DNA of 40,950 nt, from assembly GCA_001724425.1 (NCBI GenBank), contig MEEK01000024.1, positions 2,653-43,602 of the forward strand, written 5' to 3'. Source of the DNA: Microbacterium sp. SCN 70-27. Its GTDB lineage: Bacteria > Actinomycetota > Actinomycetes > Actinomycetales > Microbacteriaceae. A program made the position numbers and the translations under genes. The notes beneath the pieces are model-generated. The model was not told the origin of the DNA and did not search any database. It was given only the letters and a program-made list of their open reading frames with translations. Below are positions 16,582 through 25,061 of the stretch, piece by piece; position 1 is the stretch's first letter; every line of letters starts with the position of its first letter.

Positions 16582-17562
16582 TCAGCGCGTCGACGACCCG
16601 CGCACGAGCTCCCACGGCAGTTCCACGGTGCGGACGGCCGGTGTCGCCGTGTCGTCGCAGGCGGCCGCATCGAGCACGGAGAAGGCCAGGTCGGCGGCGT
16701 GATCGGGGTGCACGCGCACGTGGGTGATGCCGAGTCGCTCCTCCAGTTCGCCGTCGCCGGTGCACAGCGACAGCAGTTGCAGGTCGCGCGGGATGACGGT
16801 GTCGATCGACTCCAGGTGCAGGTAGATCTCGGGCCCGTCCTCGCAGTACGCAAAGATCGCGTCCGCCCCGGCATCCAGTAGCTCGTGCACGGCGGGGATG
16901 AGCCGTCGCCTCCCAGCATCCACACGCGCGACGAGCGGCGTGCGCCCCTGCAGGACGCTCCACGCGAGGTAGGCGCTTTCGCCGAGCTGGTCGCGGGGCA
17001 CTTCGCTGTCGTCGACGAGGAACCCGATGCGGGCGGCACCCGCGGCGGCGAGGTGCGTCAGTGCACCGCGTACGGCCGCCGCGTATCCCGTGCGGATCGA
17101 CAGGCCCGTCATACCGACGAAGGTCAGGTCGGCCGTCACGACGGGCATCCCCGCCGCGACCGCCGAGCGGAGGATCGCCCGGTCATCTGCGGAGTCGGGA
17201 AAGTAGAGCGCGTCGATCTGCGCGCCGGGCAGCAGATCGGGGCGGCTGGCCGGCAGAACCGTCACGGTGAACCCGCGTTCCGCTCCGGCCCGGACGAGCG
17301 CGTCGAGCTGGCGGGCCCGCTGCAGCGCCCGCCGTCCGTCCTGCAGCGATCCCTGTGCCATGACGAAGCCGATCGACATCGTCCGCCCGCCGCGCAGCGC
17401 TGCGGCGTTCTTGTTGGGGGCGTAGCCGAGCTCGGCGGCGATCGCCTTCACGCGCATGCGCGTGTCGAGACTCAGGTTGCCGCGGTCGTTGAGCGCCTGG
17501 CTCGTCGCGGCGGTCGAGACGCCCGCGCGCAGGGCGACATCGCGCAGCGTGACGCGGCTCAT
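16582..17562 (-). CDS. LacI-family transcriptional regulator coupled to hemA
   Basis: 326 aa. The N-terminal helix-turn-helix is VTLRDVALRAGVSTAATSQALN (residues 4-25), followed by the hinge YAPNKNAAALRGGRTMSIGFVM. The sensor domain is diverged: it lacks the usual AVFAASDxMA signature and has DAIFAYCEDGPEIYLHLE in its place. The ATG shares one base with the hemA stop (TGATG), so translation is coupled to hemA, an unexpected partner for a sugar-type regulator. A longer open frame extends upstream but antisense to hemE and through hemA, and is spurious. The ligand and targets are unknown; the MFS gene downstream and the hemA/hemE promoters are candidates. Confidence 0.88.
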   Translation of the reverse strand: MSRVTLRDVALRAGVSTAATSQALNDRGNLSLDTRMRVKAIAAELGYAPNKNAAALRGGRTMSIGFVMAQGSLQDGRRALQRARQLDALVRAGAERGFTVTVLPASRPDLLPGAQIDALYFPDSADDRAILRSAVAAGMPVVTADLTFVGMTGLSIRTGYAAAVRGALTHLAAAGAARIGFLVDDSEVPRDQLGESAYLAWSVLQGRTPLVARVDAGRRRLIPAVHELLDAGADAIFAYCEDGPEIYLHLESIDTVIPRDLQLLSLCTGDGELEERLGITHVRVHPDHAADLAFSVLDAAACDDTATPAVRTVELPWELVRGSSTR

Positions 17563-18797
17563 CAGTCCTCCCGCGGCGGGATCACGACGCCGACGGCGTC
17601 CACCCAGCGCTGCCCCGCCCCCGATGCGGCGAGCCCGTGCCCCTGCGCGATGAGTCCGTGCAGGAGCGTCCCGGCGAAGTGGCGGAGGGCCGCCTCGGTG
17701 TCGGCGTCGCCGCCGCGGGCGGCCGCCCGGGCGACCTCGCGTTCGAGGACGGCGTGCACGTGCGTGCGGAGGTCGACGACGGCGGGCGCGACCTCGTGCA
17801 CACGGCGTGCCGTGGCGTGCCTCTCCGCGGCGGTGCGCACGATGAGGCGGGCTTCGTCGATCGTCGCGAACTCGTCGATCGGCGCATGCACGCGGATCGT
17901 GTCGAGATCGAGCAGTTCGACGCCGGCCAGGCCGCGCAGGCCCGGGTCGGCGTTCCGGGGCATCCCGAGGTCGATGATGAGCTGCGCGGCATCCGTCTCG
18001 CCGCGTGCGCGGCGGTGCTCCTCCGCCGTGAGGGCGTAGGCGTCGGCCGTGGTCGTCGTGCACAGGACGATGACGTCGGCGTGCGCCGCCTCGGCGGGGT
18101 AGTCGGCCGGCGCGACGGGGCGGAGGTGCTCGCGCTGCGCGAACTTCGCGCGCCCCGAACGGGAGAACACGCGGATGTCCTCGGCGCCGACGGCGCGGAG
18201 GGCCGCGAGAGATGCCGCGGCGTATCGCCCCGTCCCGACGAGCAGCACGCGGGCGTCCTCCCACGCGCCGATGCGCGAGCCGGCGAGGGCGACGGCGAGG
18301 CGGACGAGCGACCGGCCGGACTCGCCGAGGCGCGTCGAGTTCTTCACGGTGCGGGAGGTCTCGGTCGCGCGCTGGAACAGGTGCTCGAGCGGCGCCGTCG
18401 TCGAGCGCTCCCGGCGAGCCGATTCGAGGGCGCGTTTGACCTGCCCCGCGATCTCGTCTTCGCCGACGGCCACGGAGTCCAGGCCCGACGCGACGGCGAA
18501 CAGGTGGTGCGCGACGCCGTTGCCGTGGGCGAAGTCGACCGTGTCGCGCAGGGTCCGGAACGGGACATCCGCGAGGTCGGAGATGCGCTCCATCGCCGCG
18601 TCCATCGCCGACACGGGGGAGACCCCGTCGACGTCGAAATAGGCCTCGAATCGATTGCAGGTGGCGAGCACGACGGCGCCGCGGATCGTGTCGTGGGCCG
18701 AGGTGAGCTCGGATGCCCCGGTGTCGCCCAGCACCGACAGACGCTCCAGGTCGGCGAAGGACGTGGAGCGCTGGTGGGCGGTGAGAGCGACGAGCAT
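17562..18797 (-). CDS. hemA: Glutamyl-tRNA reductase
   Basis: First committed step of the C5 tetrapyrrole pathway: NADPH-dependent reduction of glutamyl-tRNA to glutamate-1-semialdehyde. 411 aa. The catalytic cysteine is in VVLATCNRFEAYF (Cys47). The tRNA/NADPH part has SVAVGEDEIAGQVKRAL and a Rossmann segment LLVGTGRYAAASLAALRAVG. The C-terminal dimerisation helices are present. The ATG at 18797 is 7 nt after a TATACT box, so it is leaderless. It is transcribed away from hemE, and the product feeds hemL at the far end of the divergent operon. Haem feedback on GluTR is common, but nothing in this sequence settles it here. Confidence 0.95.
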   Translation of the reverse strand: MLVALTAHQRSTSFADLERLSVLGDTGASELTSAHDTIRGAVVLATCNRFEAYFDVDGVSPVSAMDAAMERISDLADVPFRTLRDTVDFAHGNGVAHHLFAVASGLDSVAVGEDEIAGQVKRALESARRERSTTAPLEHLFQRATETSRTVKNSTRLGESGRSLVRLAVALAGSRIGAWEDARVLLVGTGRYAAASLAALRAVGAEDIRVFSRSGRAKFAQREHLRPVAPADYPAEAAHADVIVLCTTTTADAYALTAEEHRRARGETDAAQLIIDLGMPRNADPGLRGLAGVELLDLDTIRVHAPIDEFATIDEARLIVRTAAERHATARRVHEVAPAVVDLRTHVHAVLEREVARAAARGGDADTEAALRHFAGTLLHGLIAQGHGLAASGAGQRWVDAVGVVIPPRED

Positions 18798-18803
18798 CGT
18801 GGG

Positions 18804-18810
18804 TAGTATA
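18804..18810. promoter_or_regulatory. Overlapping divergent -10 boxes of hemA and hemE
   Basis: TAGTATA read on the plus strand gives TAGTAT (18804-18809) for hemE, with GTGAGA at about -35. On the minus strand it gives TATACT (18805-18810), 7 nt before the hemA ATG. The two -10 boxes share five bases, so polymerase cannot occupy both at once. The AT-rich segment is flanked by GGGT and ACCC. Confidence 0.5.
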
Positions 18811-18844
18811 ACGATTAACCCACCCCGATTCGAAGGATGTTTCG

Positions 18845-19948
18845 TTGCGTTCCACCCACCCGCTCGTCGCCCACGACACCGCTTCGTCCCGCCTGGTCCG
18901 GGCGCTGCGGGGAGAGCGACAAGAGGCGACGCCGGTGTGGTTCATGCGGCAGGCGGGGCGCTCCCTGCCCGAGTACCGGGCCCTGCGCGCCACGGGCGGC
19001 GACATGCTCGACGCGTGCCTCGACCCGGCGATGGCGAGCGAGATCACGATGCAGCCGGTGCGCCGCCACGGCGTGGATGCCGCGGTGTTCTTCAGCGACA
19101 TCGTGGTGCCCCTGAAACTCGTGGGGCTCGACGTCGAGATCGTCGCCGGCCGCGGCCCCGTCTTCGCCGAGCCGGTCCGGACGGCGGAGCAGATCGCCCG
19201 ACTCGTGGCGATCGACCCCGCCCTCGTCACGGAGCGGGGCGAGGCCGTCGCAGACGCCGTCCGGCAGACGACCGCGATGCTCGCCGAGGAGTCCGAGCGG
19301 CGCGGCGAGCCGCTGCCGCTCATCGGGTTCGCCGGAGCCCCGTTCACGCTCGCCGCGTACCTCGTCGAGGGCGGACCGTCGAAGGACCACCTCGGCGCGC
19401 GGAGCCTCCTGCACGCCGATCCCGCCGCCTGGCACGACCTCACGCACTGGCTCGCGGAGGTGACGGGCCGCTTCCTCGCGCTGCAGGTCGAGGCGGGCGC
19501 CAGTGCCGGGCAGCTGTTCGACTCGTGGGCCGGCGCCGTCGCGCCCGCGGACTACCGTCGCGCCGTGCTGCCGTCCTCGGCGGCGGCGCTGGGCCCCGTG
19601 CGCGCGCTCGGCCTCGACGTGCCGCTCATCCACTTCGGCGTCGGCACGGGGGAGATCCTCGCCGACATGGCCTCGATCGGCGTCGACGCGCTCGGCGTCG
19701 ACTACCGCGTGCCGCTGGATGTCGCGCGGGCCCGCATCGACCGCGACCTGACCCTCCAGGGGAACCTCGACCCCGCCCTGCTGTTCGCACCCGCCGACGT
19801 GCGAGCAGCGGCCGTGCACGACGTGCTCACGGCAGGGCTCGCCGCTCGCGCGCACGTGTTCAACCTCGGCCACGGCGTCCCCATGGACACCGACCCGCAG
19901 GTGCTCACGGACCTCGTCCGCACCGTCCACGACTGGCGCGCATCGTGA
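18845..19948 (+). CDS. hemE: Uroporphyrinogen decarboxylase
   Basis: Converts uroporphyrinogen III to coproporphyrinogen III by four decarboxylations. 367 aa. The N-terminal signature is VWFMRQAGRSLPEYRALR, and GVDAAVFFSDIVVPLKLVG and GFAGAPFTLAAYLVEGG follow. The start must be TTG at 18845: AAGGA lies 7 nt upstream, the frame has a stop at 18809-18811, and no ATG or GTG occurs in frame before the conserved region. It is the first gene of an eight-gene haem operon and overlaps the next gene by 4 nt (GTGA). Confidence 0.95.
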   Translation: MRSTHPLVAHDTASSRLVRALRGERQEATPVWFMRQAGRSLPEYRALRATGGDMLDACLDPAMASEITMQPVRRHGVDAAVFFSDIVVPLKLVGLDVEIVAGRGPVFAEPVRTAEQIARLVAIDPALVTERGEAVADAVRQTTAMLAEESERRGEPLPLIGFAGAPFTLAAYLVEGGPSKDHLGARSLLHADPAAWHDLTHWLAEVTGRFLALQVEAGASAGQLFDSWAGAVAPADYRRAVLPSSAAALGPVRALGLDVPLIHFGVGTGEILADMASIGVDALGVDYRVPLDVARARIDRDLTLQGNLDPALLFAPADVRAAAVHDVLTAGLAARAHVFNLGHGVPMDTDPQVLTDLVRTVHDWRAS

Positions 19949-21345
19949 CCGACGCGGACGTCGTCGTCGTCGGCGCGGGGATCGCCGGGCTCACGGTCGC
20001 CCACGACCTCGCCACTGCGGGCGCGCGCGTCGTCGTGTGCGAGGCATCCGACCGCGTCGGCGGGCTCCTGCGGCGCGGCACCGTCGGCGGCACCGACATC
20101 GATCTCGGCGCCGAGTCGTTCGCGACGCGGACGGATGCCGTGACGAGGATCATCTCCGATGCGGGCCTGGGCCTCGACCCCGTCGAGCCGCGCCCGGGCG
20201 GCGCGTTCCTCGCCGTCGCGGGCGAGGGCGACGTGCGCCGCGCCGCGCTCCCGCGCCGGACCGTGCTCGGCATCCCCGCCGACCCGCTCGCGGACGACGT
20301 CGTCGCGCTCATCGGGGAGGAGGCCGCCGAGCGCGCCGCTGCCGAGGCATCCCTGCCGCCGTACGTCCCCGGCGAGGGAGACGAGCCCTCGCTGCGCGCC
20401 CTCGTCGCGGAACGTCTCGGCCCCGTCGTCGCCGACCGTCTCGTCGACACGCTCTGCCGGAGCGTCTACTCGCGCCCCGCCGCCGACGTGCGCCTCTCCG
20501 ACCTGCATCCCGGGATGTGGCGCGCGCTCGGCGTGCACGGGTCGCTTCTCGCGGCGGCCGGCGAACTCGCCCCGACCTCCCGTGCCGGCGCCGCCGTCGG
20601 CGGCATCGCGGGCGGCATGTGGCGGCTCCCCGACGCGCTCGCGCGCGCCGCCGCGCGCCGCGGCGTCGACCTTCGCACGGGGGTCACCGTGACCTCGATC
20701 GACACGGATGCCGACGGCCTGCGCGTGCGCACGAGCACGGGGGACCTCCGTGCCGCACGCGTCGTGATCGCCCTCTCTCCCGCCGCCGCGGCTGCCCTGT
20801 CGGGCGCACCGCGGCCCGCTGTCGGCGGGGGCGTGCGCGTGGTGGCGGCGGCGATCGACCACGACGGGCTGAACGCCTTCCCGGTCGGCTCCGGCGTCAT
20901 CGTCGACCCTGCGCTGCCGTCGGCGGCGAAGGCCCTCACCCACGTGACTGCGAAATGGCCCTGGATGCCGGTGCCGACCGGCCCGACCGGCGCTCATCGG
21001 CACGTCGTGCGACTCTCCGCCCGTGACGCCGATGCGGGAGGGCTCGAGACCCCCGCCGACATCGCCCGCGAGGTCGCCCTGCTCACGGGCATCCCGCTCA
21101 CCGCCGCCGACGTCGTCGATGTCGTCGTGCAGGACTGGCCGGATGCCGTCGCCCCGCCCGCCGACGGTCGAGCCGCAGCAGCGGACGATGCCCCCGGCAT
21201 CCACCGCGTCGGCGCCGCCGTCGCAGGCACGGGCCTCGCCTCGGTGATTCCGCACGCCCGCGCCCTTGCGGCGCGGCTCGCCTCAGAGCTTTCCCCCACC
21301 TCGTCCGAACCAACCGCCGCCCATCCCACAAGGAGCCTCGCATGA
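19945..21345 (+). CDS. cgoX: Coproporphyrinogen III oxidase (HemY/CgoX type, FAD)
   Basis: 466 aa. N-terminal dinucleotide-binding fold DVVVVGAGIAGLTVAHDL with CEASDRVGGLLRR for FAD, then GTDIDLGAESFATR. The C-terminal FAD segment (GIHRVGAAVAGTGLASVIPHARALAARL) closes the fold. In actinobacteria this enzyme oxidises coproporphyrinogen III to coproporphyrin III, not protoporphyrinogen; the neighbouring chdC and cpfC support that reading. The start is GTG at 19945, overlapping the hemE stop. Older annotation would call it protoporphyrinogen oxidase (hemG/hemY). Confidence 0.92.
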   Translation: MTDADVVVVGAGIAGLTVAHDLATAGARVVVCEASDRVGGLLRRGTVGGTDIDLGAESFATRTDAVTRIISDAGLGLDPVEPRPGGAFLAVAGEGDVRRAALPRRTVLGIPADPLADDVVALIGEEAAERAAAEASLPPYVPGEGDEPSLRALVAERLGPVVADRLVDTLCRSVYSRPAADVRLSDLHPGMWRALGVHGSLLAAAGELAPTSRAGAAVGGIAGGMWRLPDALARAAARRGVDLRTGVTVTSIDTDADGLRVRTSTGDLRAARVVIALSPAAAAALSGAPRPAVGGGVRVVAAAIDHDGLNAFPVGSGVIVDPALPSAAKALTHVTAKWPWMPVPTGPTGAHRHVVRLSARDADAGGLETPADIAREVALLTGIPLTAADVVDVVVQDWPDAVAPPADGRAAAADDAPGIHRVGAAVAGTGLASVIPHARALAARLASELSPTSSEPTAAHPTRSLA

Positions 21346-22031
21346 CCGACACCGTCCCCCTCGGCTACACCCTGTTCGCCGTGCTCGCCGGGCCGCGCCC
21401 GCGCACGACCGCGATCGACCAGGCGGCTCTCGACGAACTGGCCGCGACCGCCGCGGGCTTCGCGGGCGACGGCGTCACCCTGCGCGGGCTCTACGACGTC
21501 ACGGGCATGCGGGCAGAGGCCGACCTCATGATCTGGCTGCACACGACCCCCGGCGGGGCGGACGACCCCGCATCGCTGCAGAAGGCCCTCCGGGCCCTGC
21601 GGCGCACGACCGCGCTCGCGACGTTCGACAACGTGTGGAGCGCGATGGCGGTGCACCGCGACGCGGAGTTCAACAAGCGCCACGTCCCCGGCTACCTCCG
21701 CGGAGAAGACCCCCTCGGCTGGCTGTGCCTGTACCCGTTCGTGCGCAGCTACGAGTGGTACCTGCTGCCCGGCGAGGAGCGTTCGCGCATGCTCTCCGAG
21801 CACGGACGCAAGGGCGCGGCGTTCCGCGAGGTGCTCGCGAACACCGTCTCGACCTTCGGTCTCAGCGACTACGAGTGGCTGCTGCCGCTCGAGAGCGACG
21901 ACCCCATCCACCTCGTCGACATGATGCGGGACCTCCGCGCGACGGATGCCCGCCGGCACGTGCGCGAAGAGGTGCCGTTCTACACGGGCCGTCGCGTCGA
22001 GATCTCCGAGCTCGCCGAGATCCTCTCCTGA
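21342..22031 (+). CDS. chdC: Coproheme decarboxylase ChdC (HemQ)
   Basis: Last step of the coproporphyrin-dependent pathway: oxidative decarboxylation of two propionates of iron-coproporphyrin III with peroxide, giving haem b. 229 aa. The central motif is LYPFVRSYEWYLLP, with catalytic Tyr131. His114 (NKRHVPGYL) lies 17 residues before it and His154 (SEHGRKG) 23 after; as I recall, that is the spacing of H118, Y135 and the proximal H158 in the Corynebacterium diphtheriae enzyme. The ATG overlaps the cgoX stop (ATGA) and has AAGGAG 6 nt upstream. Confidence 0.94.
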   Translation: MTDTVPLGYTLFAVLAGPRPRTTAIDQAALDELAATAAGFAGDGVTLRGLYDVTGMRAEADLMIWLHTTPGGADDPASLQKALRALRRTTALATFDNVWSAMAVHRDAEFNKRHVPGYLRGEDPLGWLCLYPFVRSYEWYLLPGEERSRMLSEHGRKGAAFREVLANTVSTFGLSDYEWLLPLESDDPIHLVDMMRDLRATDARRHVREEVPFYTGRRVEISELAEILS

Positions 22032-23260
22032 TGGCTGCCGAGAACGTCGCTGCGGCGGGTTTCCGCCCGAAGCCCCCGCGTGCCTCCGCGGCGCCCCCGT
22101 GCGGCGACGGATGCCTCGTCCCCGCCGGCACCACGGCGACCGCCGCCGGAGAGCCGTTCGCGACGGAGCCGGTCGCGTACGACGGCATCCTGCTGCTCGG
22201 CTTCGGCGGCCCGGAGGGTCAGGACGACGTCATCCCGTTCCTGCGGAACGTGACGGCCGGTCGTGGCATCCCCGACGAACGACTCGAGGAGGTCGCCCAC
22301 CACTACCGCCACTTCGGTGGGGTCTCGCCGATCAACGAGCACAACCGCGAGCTGACGGCGGCGCTGGATGCCGAACTCGCCCGGCGCGGCCTCGACCTGC
22401 CCGTGTACTGGGGCAACCGCAACTGGATGCCGTACGTCGCCGACGCCCTCCAGGCCGCGCACGACGACGGCCATGCGCGGCTGCTGGCGATCGCGACGAG
22501 CGCGTACAGCTCGTACTCCTCGTGCCGGCAGTACCGGGAGGACCTTGCGGACGCCGTCGAGGCGACGGGGCTCACGGGGCTCGTCGAGATCGACAAGGTC
22601 CGCCAGTTCTTCGACCACCCCGGCTTCGTCGCCCCCTTCGCCGAGGGGGTCGCCGACGGGCTCGCCCGACTGCACGCCGACGGCTACGGCGACGACGAGA
22701 TCGAGATCCTGTTCTCGACGCATTCGATCCCGAACAGCGACGCCGACCGCTCCGGTCCCGCCGAGCGGGGCTTCGGGCCCGGCGGCGCGTACGTCGCCCA
22801 GCACACCGCCGTCGCCGAGGCGATCATCGCGCGGCTCGGCACGCGCGTGCCGTGGCAGCTCGTCTACCAGAGCCGCTCCGGTCCGCCGCAGGTGCCGTGG
22901 CTCGAGCCCGACATCAACGACGCGATCGCGGAACTGCCCGCGGCCGGTCGAAAGGCGATTCTCATCGTGCCGCTCGGGTTCGTGAGCGATCATATGGAAG
23001 TGCTCTGGGACCTCGACACCGAAGCGCTCGAGACCGCGGGAGAGCTCGGGCTCGCCGCGATCCGCACGCCCACGCCCGGAACCCACCCCGCGTACGTCGC
23101 GGGGCTCGTCGACCTCGTCGAGGAGCGCCTGCGCGGCACCGCGCCGGGTGACCGCCCACACGAGACGGCGCTCGGTCCCTGGTACGACGTGTGCCGCCCG
23201 GGCTGCTGCGAGAACAAGCGGCTCGGCTTCCAGCCGGCCCTTGCGGGGGTCGCCCCGTGA
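22031..23260 (+). CDS. cpfC: Coproporphyrin III ferrochelatase
   Basis: Inserts Fe2+ into coproporphyrin III. 409 aa. Landmarks are GILLLGFGGPEGQDDVIPFLRNV, HFGGVSPINEHNRELT, IEILFSTHSIPNSDADRSGP (catalytic His) and the acidic run VPLGFVSDHMEVLWDLDTEA. Cys165 (SSCRQYRED) and a C-terminal CRPGCC motif (Cys388, 392, 393) suggest the [2Fe-2S] cluster found in actinobacterial enzymes; exact ligands are inferred. The first 48 residues form a low-complexity extension with a CGDGC pair (Cys24, Cys28) before the conserved domain. The ATG overlaps the chdC stop by 1 nt (TGATG), and there is no later start in frame before the domain. Confidence 0.94.
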   Translation: MAAENVAAAGFRPKPPRASAAPPCGDGCLVPAGTTATAAGEPFATEPVAYDGILLLGFGGPEGQDDVIPFLRNVTAGRGIPDERLEEVAHHYRHFGGVSPINEHNRELTAALDAELARRGLDLPVYWGNRNWMPYVADALQAAHDDGHARLLAIATSAYSSYSSCRQYREDLADAVEATGLTGLVEIDKVRQFFDHPGFVAPFAEGVADGLARLHADGYGDDEIEILFSTHSIPNSDADRSGPAERGFGPGGAYVAQHTAVAEAIIARLGTRVPWQLVYQSRSGPPQVPWLEPDINDAIAELPAAGRKAILIVPLGFVSDHMEVLWDLDTEALETAGELGLAAIRTPTPGTHPAYVAGLVDLVEERLRGTAPGDRPHETALGPWYDVCRPGCCENKRLGFQPALAGVAP

Positions 23261-24201
23261 CGGAAGGTCCCATCCGTCTCGGCACGCGGGCGAGCCTCCT
23301 CGCCACGACGCAGTCCCAGACCGTCGCCGACGCGCTCGCGCGTGTCACCGGGCGCGCCGTCGACCTCGTGCCGATCACGACCGACGGCGACCGCCTGACC
23401 GGCCCGCTCGCGCAGCTCGGCGGCACGGGAGTGTTCGTCGCGGCGCTGCGCGATGCGCTGCTGCGGAGCGAGTGCGACGTCGTCGTCCACTCGATGAAAG
23501 ACCTCCCGACGGGTGACGTGCCCGGCCTCCGGATCGGCGCCGTGCCCCCGCGTGCGCCCGTCCGCGACGTGCTCTGCGACCGGGACGGCGCGACCCTCGC
23601 GACGCTTCGTGAAGGGGCCGTCGTCGGCAGCGGGTCGCCCCGCCGGGTCGCACAGCTGCGTCGCTGCCGCCCGGATCTCGACGTCCGCGGCATCCGCGGC
23701 AACGTCGACACGCGCCTGCGGAAGGTCGACGACGGCGAGTACGACGCGATCGTCCTCGCCGAGGCGGGGCTCACCCGGATCGGCCGCACGGACCGGATCG
23801 TCGAGCGTTTCGATGAGGAGTCCTGGCCCACGTCGGCCGGACAGGGGGCGCTCGCCGTCGAGGTGCGGACCGACGACCCGCTCGGCGCGCAGCTCGCCGC
23901 CCTGACCGACGCGGATGCCGCGGCCACTTCGTTGCTCGAGCGCGCCGTGCTGCGGCGGCTCGAGGCGGGCTGCGCCGCCCCCGTGGGGATCTCGGCCCGT
24001 GTCGAGGCATCCGAGGACATCGTCCTGCTCGCGGAGGTCTATTCGCTCGACGGCGCCCGCGCCGTGCGGGTCGAGCAGACGTTCGCGCGCGCGGCCGTCA
24101 CGAGCGATGCGGCGCGCGCGGACGCCGCCGAGGCCGTCGTCGCCGAGCTTCTCGACGGGGGAGCGGCGGACCTCGCCGACCTCGCGGGGAGCGGGCGATG
24201 A
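23257..24201 (+). CDS. hemC: Porphobilinogen deaminase (hydroxymethylbilane synthase)
   Basis: Polymerises four porphobilinogens into hydroxymethylbilane. 314 aa. N-terminus IRLGTRASLLATTQSQTVADAL, active-site loop VVVHSMKDLPTG, GSGSPRRVAQL and RGIRGNVDTRLRK (substrate Arg residues), and the dipyrromethane cofactor attachment LEAGCAAPVG (Cys239). The start is GTG at 23257, overlapping the cpfC stop by 4 nt. Confidence 0.97.
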   Translation: MTEGPIRLGTRASLLATTQSQTVADALARVTGRAVDLVPITTDGDRLTGPLAQLGGTGVFVAALRDALLRSECDVVVHSMKDLPTGDVPGLRIGAVPPRAPVRDVLCDRDGATLATLREGAVVGSGSPRRVAQLRRCRPDLDVRGIRGNVDTRLRKVDDGEYDAIVLAEAGLTRIGRTDRIVERFDEESWPTSAGQGALAVEVRTDDPLGAQLAALTDADAAATSLLERAVLRRLEAGCAAPVGISARVEASEDIVLLAEVYSLDGARAVRVEQTFARAAVTSDAARADAAEAVVAELLDGGAADLADLAGSGR

Positions 24202-25061
24202 CGACGGTGACCTCGGACGCGCGCACGACGGGCGGCGCGCTCCGCGGCGCGCGGGTGCTCATCCCGCGCGGCGGCGCGTGGGGCGAGCGCGTGGCCGCAG
24301 AAGTGGTCCGCCGCGGCGGCGAGGGCGTCATCGCACCCCTCATCGCGTCGGCGGCGCCTCGCGACGAGGCGGCACGGGATGCCTGCTTCGCAGCGCTCGC
24401 CGCAGGCACCTACGCCTGGCTGTTCGTGACGAGCGCCGCGAGCGTCGAGCAACTCGTCGCGCACGGCATCCGCGTGCCCGAGTCGACGCGGATCGCCGTC
24501 GTCGGCCCCGCGACGGGGCGCGCCGTCACCTCGGCAGGCTGGACCGTGGGCTTCCAACCCGACAGCGAGTCGTCGGCCGTGACGCTCGCCGCGCAGTGGT
24601 GCGCGTCGCACGACGCGCAGGCGGAAGGGCGCGTGCTGATCCTCCGCTCCGACCTCGCCGGCGCGCACCTGAGCGACGAACTGCAGGCGCACGGCTTCAC
24701 GGTCGACATCGGCATCGCCTACCGCACGGTCGGTATCGACCTCGACCCCGCCGTCGTACGGGAGCTGCGCGAGGGGGCGATCGACATCGTGCTGCTCACG
24801 TCGCTGAGCGTCGCCCGCGAGCTGCGCCGGCAGATCGGGCCGCTTCCGGACCGCGTTCGGGTGGCATCGATCGGGCCCGGCACGACCCGCGATGCCGAGC
24901 ACATCGGCTTCACCGTCGCGCACACCGCGACGACCCAGAGCGTCGACGAGCTCCTCGCCGAACTCGACGCCGCCCGCCCTTCCGACGCCTCCCCTCTACG
25001 CGACGATCCTCGCGATCGTCGCGATGCCCACACTTCTCACGATCAGGAGACCCGCGCATGA
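24198..25061 (+). CDS. hemD: Uroporphyrinogen III synthase
   Basis: Cyclises hydroxymethylbilane with inversion of ring D. 287 aa. The family is weakly conserved, but two alternating alpha/beta domains can be seen (ARVLIPRGGAWGERVAAEVVRRGGEGVIAPLI, and a second half with VLILRSDLAGAHLSDEL and DIVLLTSLSVARELRR). The C-terminal about 25 residues are polar and Asp/Arg-rich and probably lie outside the fold. The ATG overlaps the hemC stop (ATGA). Position between hemC and hemB supports the call. Confidence 0.93.
   Translation: MTTVTSDARTTGGALRGARVLIPRGGAWGERVAAEVVRRGGEGVIAPLIASAAPRDEAARDACFAALAAGTYAWLFVTSAASVEQLVAHGIRVPESTRIAVVGPATGRAVTSAGWTVGFQPDSESSAVTLAAQWCASHDAQAEGRVLILRSDLAGAHLSDELQAHGFTVDIGIAYRTVGIDLDPAVVRELREGAIDIVLLTSLSVARELRRQIGPLPDRVRVASIGPGTTRDAEHIGFTVAHTATTQSVDELLAELDAARPSDASPLRDDPRDRRDAHTSHDQETRA

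Noticed and set aside
18838..18840. ATG at 18837-18839 as the hemE start
   Set aside because: Out of frame with hemE; the in-frame start is the TTG at 18845 with AAGGA 7 nt upstream.
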